From: Rhizomicrobium sp.
Lineage (GTDB): Bacteria > Pseudomonadota > Alphaproteobacteria > Micropepsales > Micropepsaceae
Length of the DNA stretch: 64,000 nucleotides
Direction of reading: 5' to 3'
Assembly (NCBI GenBank): GCA_037200045.1
Contig: JBBCHM010000001.1
Span: 682,001-746,000, forward strand
In this document: piece after piece, positions 46,678 to 54,149 of the stretch
Numbering within the stretch: the first letter of the stretch is position 1
Layout of the letters: every line of letters starts with the position of its first letter
Position numbers and translations under genes: made by a program
Notes under the pieces: generated by a model
What the model was told of the DNA's origin: nothing
What the model saw: only the letters and a program-made list of their open reading frames with translations
Databases searched by the model: none

Positions 46678-47205
46678 ATGCGTGGATTGACGCCGGAAGA
46701 ATTGGAGCTCGTCGCAGGTGGTTATGACACTGCATATACAAACGTCACCGGGACGGGGGGCGTAAGCGAGCAAGACGATCCCTTTGCATTGTCGTTGTCG
46801 GTCGGTGCGCTGCACGGCACTGGGTACGGCGATACCGTTGCCCATGCTGCGCCCGCCCATTATGCCGTCGTCAACAATCCGGCAATGACTTTCGACAACC
46901 TCGACCATGTGGAAGCCGGCGTATCAGCGATGACGACGAGGGATGCCGCGGATTCTCATTTGCGACCGGGCGAAATGGACGAAATCGGCGCCAATGCGGG
47001 GAACCATGCCGTTGAGCAAAACCTGGTGGTGTTGACGATCGAGGATTCGGCTGGCGTTGCGCATAGCTATTCGTACGCGCCGGAGTCCTATTATCGAAGT
47101 TTGAATCCGATGATGACGGCAGCCGCCGCGCATTTGAGCGCTGATGGCGAGACCAGCGCCTCGGTTTCGCCGTCGCGTGGTGTGATATCTGCGCAGTCTG
47201 GCTGA
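46678..47205 (+). CDS. Double-glycine-leader secreted protein 1 (possibly degenerate paralogue)
   Basis: A 175-residue protein with leader MRGLTPEELELVAGG, matching the C39 consensus (hydrophobic residues at -4, -7 and -12, then GG). The mature part has no clear HxH motif. Its C-terminal stretch LVVLTIEDSAGVAHSYSYAPESYYRSL clearly resembles VFTMTVEDTNGVARDFAYSQESTYKGL of the next gene, so it is a paralogue that has lost or never had the metal site. A GGCAGG ribosome site precedes the ATG. Unlike the other two, no small Sec-signal gene follows it. Confidence 0.82.
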   Translation: MRGLTPEELELVAGGYDTAYTNVTGTGGVSEQDDPFALSLSVGALHGTGYGDTVAHAAPAHYAVVNNPAMTFDNLDHVEAGVSAMTTRDAADSHLRPGEMDEIGANAGNHAVEQNLVVLTIEDSAGVAHSYSYAPESYYRSLNPMMTAAAAHLSADGETSASVSPSRGVISAQSG

Positions 47206-47259
47206 ATTGAATCGTCAATGGCTTGGTGAAGAAGCGGAATAAAATCACGGAGATATCAA

Positions 47260-47955
47260 ATGCGCGCATTGACCAGGGAAGAACTGGAACTTGTAGCGGG
47301 TGGTGACGGGACGACCGGGTCGGGCCCGACCGAAACGGTCACCGTGACAGGGACGTACGATCCTTATGGCGGAGACGGCGGCGGCTTCGACCCGGGTGGC
47401 GACGGTGGTGGTGGCGGCGGCGGCAACCCGGGCGATCCTCCGCCGCAGAACACCTTCGAAGGGCAGCATTGCGCGGTCAACGCGATTAAGGACGACATCG
47501 CCCAACAGTCGGACCACACGTCAGCGGAGCATCTCGGGATCGTCTATCACGACAGCACCGGCTACCACACGAGTCCGACCTTCACCGGAAACGGATCGCA
47601 GGCCTCTCTGACATCCCTGTTCACATGGATGACCGACAATGGCGTTGCCTTCAGCGAGGTCACGGATTTTTACCACAACCATGATCAGGCCCAATATGGC
47701 CAGGATTCCGCGACGGCGGAGGTGAATCGCTATCCATCGGGTACGACGGCGCTGGGCGGCCAGGATTGGAATACCGCGGATTATTTCGTCGCGCATGGCG
47801 CTGATGCCAGTGTTTTCACCATGACCGTTGAGGATACAAATGGGGTCGCGCGCGATTTCGCCTATTCGCAGGAGTCGACTTACAAGGGATTGTCGCTTGG
47901 TCAGCTGGAGGCGGGACATGATCTGCCAACGGCTGATGCGCCTTGCGGCGGTTGA
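47260..47955 (+). CDS. Double-glycine-leader secreted protein 2 with JAB/JAMM-like domain (candidate toxin)
   Basis: A 231-residue protein: leader MRALTREELELVAGG (1-15); mature N-terminus with TonB-box-like ETVTV (25-29); Gly/Asp-rich linker to about residue 55; then a folded domain. That domain has Glu90 (AEHLGIVYHD), His139 and His141 (FYHNHD) and Asp169 (GGQDW), the E...HxH...D order of JAMM/JAB metal sites. Cys71 and a Cys at the very end (APCGG) may form a disulfide. The domain recalls JAB-like toxin domains such as DUF4329, from memory. CGGAG serves as ribosome site. The small secreted protein gene follows within five bases. Confidence 0.82.
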   Translation: MRALTREELELVAGGDGTTGSGPTETVTVTGTYDPYGGDGGGFDPGGDGGGGGGGNPGDPPPQNTFEGQHCAVNAIKDDIAQQSDHTSAEHLGIVYHDSTGYHTSPTFTGNGSQASLTSLFTWMTDNGVAFSEVTDFYHNHDQAQYGQDSATAEVNRYPSGTTALGGQDWNTADYFVAHGADASVFTMTVEDTNGVARDFAYSQESTYKGLSLGQLEAGHDLPTADAPCGG

Positions 47956-47959
47956 TCCC

Positions 47960-48394
47960 ATGCATCGTCTCAAGAGTGTGGCTATAGGGCTGGTGGCGGC
48001 AGGCATGCTTGCCGCCCCAGCGCTGGCGGGTGCGGCGCCGAATGTCATGGTGGACGGCGGCAGCCATGCGCCAAGCCGAACGCAAAAGTCGCTCGTCTTC
48101 GAATGCGATGGGCAGCGATATGCCATTGCTCTGGATATGCACCCGGCGCGGCAAGACGTGCGTCTGGTTCGCCTCGACGTGGCCGGCCGCGCCTTATCGT
48201 CCGGCGACCGCGCCAAGGTCCAGGCGGCGCTGGATAGGTTTTTCGTGGTGTACGAGATTGGACTGCGCTGCGGTGATAAGGACGATTTCTATATCAACGG
48301 GCCGCCGCGCTTCAGCGGCACGACGCCGGCGGCCGGAAACTTGGGTCTCGTCCTCAGGTTTAACGACGGTCACCTAGTTTCTGTCATTGAATAG
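47960..48394 (+). CDS. Small Sec-exported protein paired with leader protein 2 (candidate immunity protein)
   Basis: A 144-residue protein with a signal peptide (MHRLKSVAIGLVAAGMLAAPALAGA). Starts at 47936 or 47918 are possible and would overlap the preceding gene. The mature part contains ECDGQRYAIALDM and GLRCGDKDDFYI, a two-cysteine pattern also found in the protein at 49993 (LCDGETVSV, VLRCTDDWD). Being periplasmic and directly behind a secreted enzyme-like protein, it could neutralise that protein in the producer, but this is inference. Confidence 0.72.
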   Translation: MHRLKSVAIGLVAAGMLAAPALAGAAPNVMVDGGSHAPSRTQKSLVFECDGQRYAIALDMHPARQDVRLVRLDVAGRALSSGDRAKVQAALDRFFVVYEIGLRCGDKDDFYINGPPRFSGTTPAAGNLGLVLRFNDGHLVSVIE

Positions 48395-48496
48395 GGTTGG
48401 CGTTTTAAGGCGCAGCTTTCAACTTTCTTTGGATTTCATAACTGCAACACCGGAGTTAGGGGTCGCACAATGCGCGCTTTGACACGAGAAGAACTA

Positions 48497-49343
48497 GGGT
48501 CCAGACTCATAAAGTCCACCACACGATAGCAGCGACGAGGCATACGGAGGCTAGGAAGTTTCTGGCGAGCCTGTCGTAGCGTGTGGCGATGCGCCTGAAG
48601 TCCTTGAGGCGGCAGAAGGCGTTCTCGATCTTGTGTCGCTGCTTGTAGGATTTTCTGTCGAAGCTGAAGGGCTGCTTGCGGTTCGATCTGTTGGGCACGA
48701 CGGGTTTTGTGCCGCGCGCCGTCAGCCATAATCGCAGTTCTTCGCTGTCATAGGCTTTGTCGCCGAGCAGCTTCCTGGCGATCTTGCTTCGGCGGATGAG
48801 ACGCTGGGCTGGCGGGCAATCGTGCGCCTGGCCGCCGGTCAGGAGGATGGAAAGAAGACGGCCCTTAGCATCTGCGATTGCGTGGATTTTCGTGTTTCGC
48901 CCGCCGCGCGAGCGGCCGATCGCCAGCTTAAGCTCCCCCTTTTTGCGCCCGAGGCCGAGCGGTGGGCTTTGACATGCGTCGAGTCGATCATCTGGGTATC
49001 GGTGGATCGTCCGCGCTCCGCCAATTTGCGGAACAGCCGCTCCCAGATGCCGCGCTCGGCCCAGCGCACGAAGCGATTGTAGATTGTCGTATGGGGGCCG
49101 TATTCCGGCGGGCAGTCGCACCACCGGCAGCCGCTCTTCAAGACATGTAGGATGCCGCTGATTACGCGACGGTCGTCCACACGATCTTTGCCGCGCACGT
49201 CCGTCGGCAAGTGCGGCGCGATCCGAAGCCATTGCTCGTCGCTCAGCCAAAACAGGTTGTTCCGCATCCCAATGCCTCCGAATCACGAAGCAACGGAATC
49301 ATCAACCGATTCAACCGACAATGACTTTTTTGGGTTTCGGCCC
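48497..49343 (-). mobile_element. IS427-like IS5-family element (847 bp)
   Basis: Ends GGGTCCAGACTCATAAAGTC and (reverse) GGGCCGAAACCCAAAAAAGTC are imperfect inverted repeats. It is flanked by TA, or read more widely CTAG, on both sides, so the duplication is 2 or 4 bp. It is inserted in codon 9/10 of leader protein 3. The last 101 bases also occur at 38520-38620. Confidence 0.9.
48507..49267 (-). CDS. IS427-like transposase, two frames joined by -1 frameshift
   Basis: The first frame (49267-48839) begins MRNNLFWLSDEQWLRIAPHL and carries the first Asp (QMIDSTHVKAHRSASG). The second frame supplies LGRKKGELKLAIGRSRGG, LLGDKAYDSEELRLWL (second Asp) and KIENAFCRLKDFRRIATRYDR (Glu). The -1 shift fits the slippery AAAAAGGGGG near 48932-48941. 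It is read against the disrupted host gene. Confidence 0.88.
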
Positions 49344-49992
49344 TAGAACTGGTGGCCGGGGGCGACGGGACAACGGGATCGGGTCCGACCGAAACGGTGA
49401 CCGTGACGGGGACGTACGACCCTTATGGCGGAGACGGCGGCGGCTTCGACCCGGGCGGCGATGGCGGCGGCGGTGGTGGAAGCGGGGGCTCTGGAGACGA
49501 CGGTCATCCGGGGGGAGTTGCGCTGGATCATGAAGACTGCAAGGCCAATCACATCGCGGCGGATATAAAATCGCAGGGCGATTACGCCGGCTCCGCCGAC
49601 CAGCATGCGGCGCATGAGTTCGGCAGCCTCCTGTATCTGGATCCGGACGGCAATCTGCAGTCGACGACACTGTCGGAAAGTCCGGCAAGCCTGACCGAGC
49701 ATCTGTCGATTTCCGGCGGCATTCCGGCCGGGTCCACGATTGTCGGCATCATTCACGATCATCCCGCCGCAGCGGGCACGGATGAAAGCGAGCCGAGCGC
49801 CTACGACTGGGGTCAGGTGCGGAGCCTGGAAGACACCAGTTCAAGCGGCTTGCTGGCGCAGCTCGGGCTGCACGACATCAACGTCGACCCCAACCTCGAA
49901 GAATACATTTTGGACGACAAGTCGGGGCAGCTCTTCCGGTACGATATGAGTCAGATAGACGACACCACGCACCCGGGCACGGCGGTCGCGCC

Positions 49993-50469
49993 ATGCGGCT
50001 AATGCTGCGCGGTCTCGCCGCGATGGTGCTGATCGCTTCGCCGGCGCTTGGCCAAAATCGGATCGTGACGATGCAGACGTCCGAGCCGTCGCCTGCACAG
50101 GGCGCGCACCAAATCGCCGCGGGCTTATGTGATGGCGAGACTGTTTCGGTTCTTGTGCAACCAAGAGGGCAGGATATCGACGGGAAAATCGTTTTCCAGA
50201 TCGGGCGGCACACGGCCGAGGTACCGCGGGACAGCGCGTTCTCGTCCGATCTCACCAGTCCGCGCCGTATCTTCCGCCTGGTATTGCGGTGTACCGATGA
50301 CTGGGACCCGCACATCGAACTCGGCTGCATCGGCGCGGAATTCGACCGCGACGGAACGATGCGCGCCTTTCGCCTGAAGGCCGAAGTGTCGTCCAAAGGC
50401 ATCATCGAGCAATACTCGGGCCTGGACTACAGGGATCCGGCGGAGTTTGGGCATGGCTTGTCTGATTGA
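49993..50469 (+). CDS. Small Sec-exported protein paired with leader protein 3 (candidate immunity protein)
   Basis: A 158-residue protein with a signal peptide (MLRGLAAMVLIASPALGQ). Its ATG lies inside the end of the leader protein 3 gene (ten-base overlap), so it depended on that gene for translation. It shares the spaced cysteine motifs LCDGETVSVLVQ and LVLRCTDDWDPH with the protein at 47960 but is otherwise quite different, as expected if each recognises its own partner. Two further residues pairs (IELGCIGAEFDRDGTMRAF) resemble signatures of small periplasmic binding proteins, without a family I can name. Confidence 0.72.
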   Translation: MRLMLRGLAAMVLIASPALGQNRIVTMQTSEPSPAQGAHQIAAGLCDGETVSVLVQPRGQDIDGKIVFQIGRHTAEVPRDSAFSSDLTSPRRIFRLVLRCTDDWDPHIELGCIGAEFDRDGTMRAFRLKAEVSSKGIIEQYSGLDYRDPAEFGHGLSD

Positions 50470-50514
50470 GTGCAGGCCAAGTTTTATGCCCGGCAGTTGC
50501 GAGAAGGCGCGCTA

Positions 50515-51563
50515 GAGCATCTTCCCTGAAACGCGAGTCGGAAGGGATTCCCGGCTTGTGCGATCTGTGATTCGCTTCATCTGGATTTTGGCAGGAGATT
50601 CGGGTGGGCAAGCCCTACAGCATGGATTTACGCGAGCGCGTGATCGCGGCGATTGAAGGCGGGGAGTCGACGGGGGAGGCGGCGAAGCGGTTTGCGATCG
50701 GCAAGGCGACGGCGGGGGCCTGGGCGCGGCTGAAGCGGGCGACGGGGGGCGTGAAGCCGCCCCAGCAAGGCAAGCCGAAGGGTTCGGTGCTGGACGCCCA
50801 TGCAGACTTCATCTTCGAGCTGATCGAGGCTCGGCGCGACATCACGCTGGAGGAGATCGCGGACCGTGTCGCCAGCGAGCGCGGTGTTCGGGTGGTGTCG
50901 ACGGCGGTGTGGAAGTTCCTCGATCGCCACGCCATGACACACAAAAAAAGACCGCTCATGCCAGCGAACAAGAGCGCGCCGATGTGAAGGCGGCGCGCCG
51001 GGCATGGTTCGCGCGCCAGCCCGAACTCGATCCAGCGCACCTGTTCTTCGTCGATGAGAGCGGCCTGTCGACGAAGATGGCGCGGCTGCGCGGCTGGGCG
51101 CCCAGAGGTGAGCGCTGTCGGGCATCGGTTCCGCACGGCCATTGGAAGACAACGACCTTCGTCGGCGCGCTGAGCCTGTCGGGCATGGGCGCACCCATGC
51201 TGATCGATGGGGCAATGGACGGCGAAGCCTTCCGGGACTGGTGCGAGCAGATGCTGGCGCCGCTCCTGGAGCCGGGCGACAGCGTCATTATGGACAACCT
51301 GCCGGCCCACAAGGTCGCCGGCGTGCGCGAAGCCATCGAAGCGACCGGGGCGACGCTGACCTACCTGCCGCCCTACAGTCCCGACTTCAACCCCATCGAG
51401 AACGCCTTCTCAAAGCTCAAAGCCCACGTGCGAAAGGCCGCCGCAAGAACCGTCGAAGCCTTGGACGAAGCCGTCGCAACAGCACTGCTGACCTTCAACC
51501 CGAGCGAATGCGCAAACTTCTTCGCTCATGCCGGATACGACTTGGATTAATGGGTGTCTGCTC
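50515..51563 (+). mobile_element. IS630-family insertion sequence, copy 2 (1049 bp)
   Basis: Same element as at 39009, flanked by TA at 50513-50514 and 51564-51565. It is inserted between the small secreted protein gene and the aspartic protease gene and breaks no recognisable gene. Confidence 0.93.
50604..51550 (+). CDS. IS630-family transposase, copy 2 (frameshifted pair)
   Basis: Identical in organisation to copy 1: the N-terminal HTH frame (50604-50987) and the DDE frame joined by a -1 shift at the seven-A run near 50941-50947. The predicted protein sequences of the two copies are the same. Confidence 0.92.
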
Positions 51564-51591
51564 TAGAACCACGATATGAACTTGCACGCCT

Positions 51592-52461
51592 TCAACGCGC
51601 CGGCGCGATATAGAGCGTCTGCGTGTTCGCTGCCATGAACAGCCGGAACATCTTCAGCGTGTTCATTCCGATGATAAGGCGCGGCTGGCGCGGTCCCGGC
51701 TTGCTCGAGAGGCGGACAGGCACGCTGCCCAAGTCAAGACTTCCCAGATGCAGAGACTTCAGCACCAGAAGGTCGTTTCCGCGCGCATCGGGTTTTGAGT
51801 CGACGGCGTCCTCCCGCCAACCCAGGGCAGTGCGCGCATCGTCCTGGTTCATATGCGTGATGCTGCTTCCCGTATCAATCAGGACCTCGATGGGCCGTCC
51901 GTCTGCGTCGGCCGATGAGAGAATGTGACCGAAGGCGTCGCGATGAATGGGAACGGCGGAATAGCCGGCATCGTCCGGGAGCGGCGGCGGGCTGGAACAA
52001 CTGCCCCCCGCGAACAATGCCAGTTTTCCGAGCGCAAAATCGAAGGCCAAGTCGGAGCTGGCAAAAACGTCGAGTGCGAGGGTGCCGGCGTCGCTCGCCG
52101 GCACCACGCCGTCTGGAATGACAAGAAAGTGGAGATCGGATACTGCAAGACCGCCAAACGACAGCTTCTTGACGATCGCGCTTTCGCGGATCGCAACGCC
52201 GTGCGCCGTCAGCGCAAGGCGCGGTGGCAACGGGCGTCGCGCAAGCGCCAGCTGATCGCTGACGGTCCGGGTCAGCATGCTTGCGGCGCCGCCGGTATCG
52301 ATGAGCATGGTCTCGGGGTGATCGTTGATGGTTGCAGCAACGGTCGGACCGCCAGCCGGATCCATGCCGAGATCGAGCACCGCCAGCTTTTCGCACTCGC
52401 CTTCGGCCGCAAGAGGACTAAAAATCACAAGACATATGCAGAGCGCAATCGGGATTCTCAT
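51592..52461 (-). CDS. Secreted retropepsin-like aspartic protease with two DTG motifs
   Basis: A 289-residue protein from ATG 52461 with a signal peptide (PIALCICLVIFSPLAAEG). Two active-site motifs are present, MLIDTGGAASML at about residue 52 and VLIDTGSSITHM at about residue 193, each in a beta-rich lobe. This is a pepsin-like two-lobe arrangement with retropepsin-type motifs, common in alphaproteobacteria as predicted periplasmic or outer-membrane aspartyl proteases. It lies at the right edge of the island, read towards the leader-protein genes. A role in handling the exported proteins is possible but unsupported. A hairpin (CGGCGTCG...CGACGCCG, 52595-52618) lies upstream. Confidence 0.85.
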   Translation of the reverse strand: MRIPIALCICLVIFSPLAAEGECEKLAVLDLGMDPAGGPTVAATINDHPETMLIDTGGAASMLTRTVSDQLALARRPLPPRLALTAHGVAIRESAIVKKLSFGGLAVSDLHFLVIPDGVVPASDAGTLALDVFASSDLAFDFALGKLALFAGGSCSSPPPLPDDAGYSAVPIHRDAFGHILSSADADGRPIEVLIDTGSSITHMNQDDARTALGWREDAVDSKPDARGNDLLVLKSLHLGSLDLGSVPVRLSSKPGPRQPRLIIGMNTLKMFRLFMAANTQTLYIAPAR

Positions 52462-52703
52462 GGTTTGGAGCCTCTGCCGATGCGACGCGGAGATTATACA
52501 GCGCCAGATTAGTTCAGGCTGCAAAAAAAAGTCTTTCGACGCTCGTGCCGCTTCGGGAATCTTGAGCAGATTTTCGCCGCCAGGAATTCACCTACGGCGT
52601 CGACGATAACCGACGCCGCCTTGGTCTGAGCCGCGGGAAGTTGGGGCGAATATGCTCTTGCGAATAGCTTTTATTGCGGAGCAAATTTCAGGCAAAAAGC
52701 CCG

Positions 52704-53096
52704 CTGTACCATTCCGTTTCCCAAAAACTCCGAACCTCCACTTGCCTTCGCGAATGAGGCCGATTGCGGCGGCATTGGGCGCGTGCCCGGTCTCCGGCCC
52801 TTCGGCAGAGACCCGCAGATCAGGGAATTTACGCGCCGCCCGGCCGCCAGTCTCCATCCCCAGATGGGAGACCTCCGCTTCGGCCCGTACTGGAGGTCGG
52901 AGTTTATGCCTGCTCGGGCTGATCGATCGAACGGTGCTCCCCCCTCAAGCAAGAATATCAGGGATAAAAACAGGGAAGATTCTCCGTTGAGCGCAAATTC
53001 GGTCCGCCGGCGTGTCCGGAAAGCGCGATTCCATGGGCACGTGTTCGATTTTTGTGCCTGAAATCGCGTTGGTGAAAACAGGGAACGCGCGGCGCG
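52704..53096. repeat. Right copy of the roughly 390-bp repeat (attR and flank)
   Basis: Starts with CTGTACCA, the tRNA 3' end, and is exact to the left copy for 43 bases, then similar to its end. Since the left copy is the element's own integrase-side flank, a similar sequence outside the right end suggests an earlier related element at the same tRNA that has since lost its integrase gene. Confidence 0.8.
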
Positions 53097-53162
53097 CATC
53101 CAGTTCGGCGGCGGTCCGCAAGGTGATGGCATTGTCGAAGATGGACGGTGCTGTACCGGTTC

Positions 53163-53500
53163 TCACAATCTGAGCGCCACGCCAACGCCGACCGCGATCT
53201 GATAGATCACCGCGGTGATGTCCTTGAGGATCGCTAGAGTCTCGGGGGGCTCTTCGGGCAGCACGATGATGCGATCGCCGGCGCGCACCGGCGTCGAGAC
53301 GCCCAAAACGGTCTCGCCGCTCGCCCGCTGCACGATGACATGACTCGTATCGCCGCGCGCCGTCACGCCGCCGGCGAGTTCGAGATAGTCCGAGGCCGAG
53401 AGCTTCTCGTCCCACACCACGGCCTGGGGAATGGTCACCTCGCCCGTGACGTCCACCAGATCGGTTCGCGGCGGAATGACGATGACGTCGAAGCTCTGCG
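53163..53500 (-). pseudogene. C-terminal fragment of an SLBB polysaccharide export protein
   Basis: Reads FDVIVIPPRTDLVDVTGEV, KLSASDYLELAGGVTARGDT (SLBB-type fold), RAGDRIIVLPEEPPETLAIL and the membrane-like end VIYQIAVGVGVALRL. This is the typical end of capsule/exopolysaccharide export proteins. The upstream coding part stops at about 53495-53505, where an opposite-strand wecB fragment begins, so a deletion or inversion joined two broken genes. Confidence 0.75.
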
Positions 53501-53963
53501 CACACTATCGGAGCGTGGCGATGTCGAAATCGTCTACCCGGTCCACCTCAATCCCAATGTCGCCGGCCCGGTGCGGAAGATACTGGGCGGTCTCGCCAAC
53601 GTTCATCGTATCGCGCCGCAAGGTTACATCGCCTTCGTCCATCTGATGAAGAGCTGCGATTTGATCCTGACCGACTCGGATGGCGTTCAGGAGGAGGCAC
53701 CGTCCCTGAACAAGCCGGTGCTGGTGATGCGCGGCATGACCGAGCGTCCCGAAGCCGTCGAGGTCGGCACTGCGCGTCTCGTCGGCGCGATCCGCGAGAA
53801 AATCGTGGAGGGGGGGCATGGCCTGCTCGACGACGCCGGTGCGGCGCGCCGGATGACCGGCGTCGCCAATCCCTATGGGGATGGCCACGCGGCGGCGCGC
53901 ATCGTGCGGTCGCTGCTCGACACGGTGGCAGTGCACCCGGGTCAGCGTGCTCGTTCTTGCTGA
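53497..53963 (+). pseudogene. wecB: C-terminal fragment of UDP-GlcNAc 2-epimerase
   Basis: In frame from the junction it reads VEIVYPVHLNPNVAGPV, CDLILTDSDGVQEEAPSLNKP, RGMTERPEAVEVGTARLVG and ANPYGDGHAAARIV, the C-terminal half of WecB. The usual TDSGG is TDSDG here. The N-terminal half is missing. With the adjacent export-protein fragment it marks a lost surface polysaccharide locus. The 190 bases after it, up to the efflux gene, contain no gene that I recognise. Confidence 0.82.
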
Positions 53964-54149
53964 CATGCGTGGCGAAAGCGGTCTTGCCGCTCTCGACATT
54001 GGGCGCGGTCAGGATGGTTTCGGTGATAAAAAACTGCGGTTCGGTCTGGCGGCGGGGCCGGGTTCCAGAAGCATTCGAACTGCTCCGCCGCAAAGCCGAT
54101 TACAGATCCAGACAAACACTCCCAACCGGAGCGCGGTGAACAGTTGCTC

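Larger units (their letters stand above)
48470..50002 (+). pseudogene. Double-glycine-leader protein 3 with JAMM-like domain, split by an IS
   Basis: The first nine codons (MRALTREEL) end at the IS boundary 48496; the rest resumes at 49346 with ELVAGGDGTTGSG. Rejoined at a TA duplication it gives 227 residues. The leader and the first roughly 40 mature residues (including ETVTV and the Gly-rich linker) are nearly identical to protein 2, then the C-terminal domains diverge. This domain has Glu in AHEFGSLLYLDPDG and HDHP...EPSAYDW, a clearer RadC/JAB-like HxHP...SxxD site than protein 2. Conserved cysteines (HEDCKANHIAADI and the terminal APCG) match protein 2. With the IS in its leader it cannot be exported. 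Confidence 0.85.
29986..52746. mobile_element. Integrative element inserted at the 3' end of tRNA-His
   Basis: The last eight bases of the tRNA (CTGTACCA) plus the next 35 bases recur exactly at 52704-52746, giving a 43-bp direct repeat at both ends (candidate attL and attR). A large serine recombinase with a DUF2924 partner sits next to the tRNA end. Between the repeats lie defence genes, a toxin-like export locus, a secreted protease and seven IS or IS fragments, all unlike the housekeeping genes outside. No conjugation genes are visible, so it is not self-transmissible as it stands. Confidence 0.75.

Noticed and set aside
47366-47611. Overlapping plus-strand frame in the glycine-rich part of leader protein 2
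   Set aside because: Low-complexity Thr/Arg-rich product caused by GGC/GGT repeats; the leader-bearing frame is clearly the gene.
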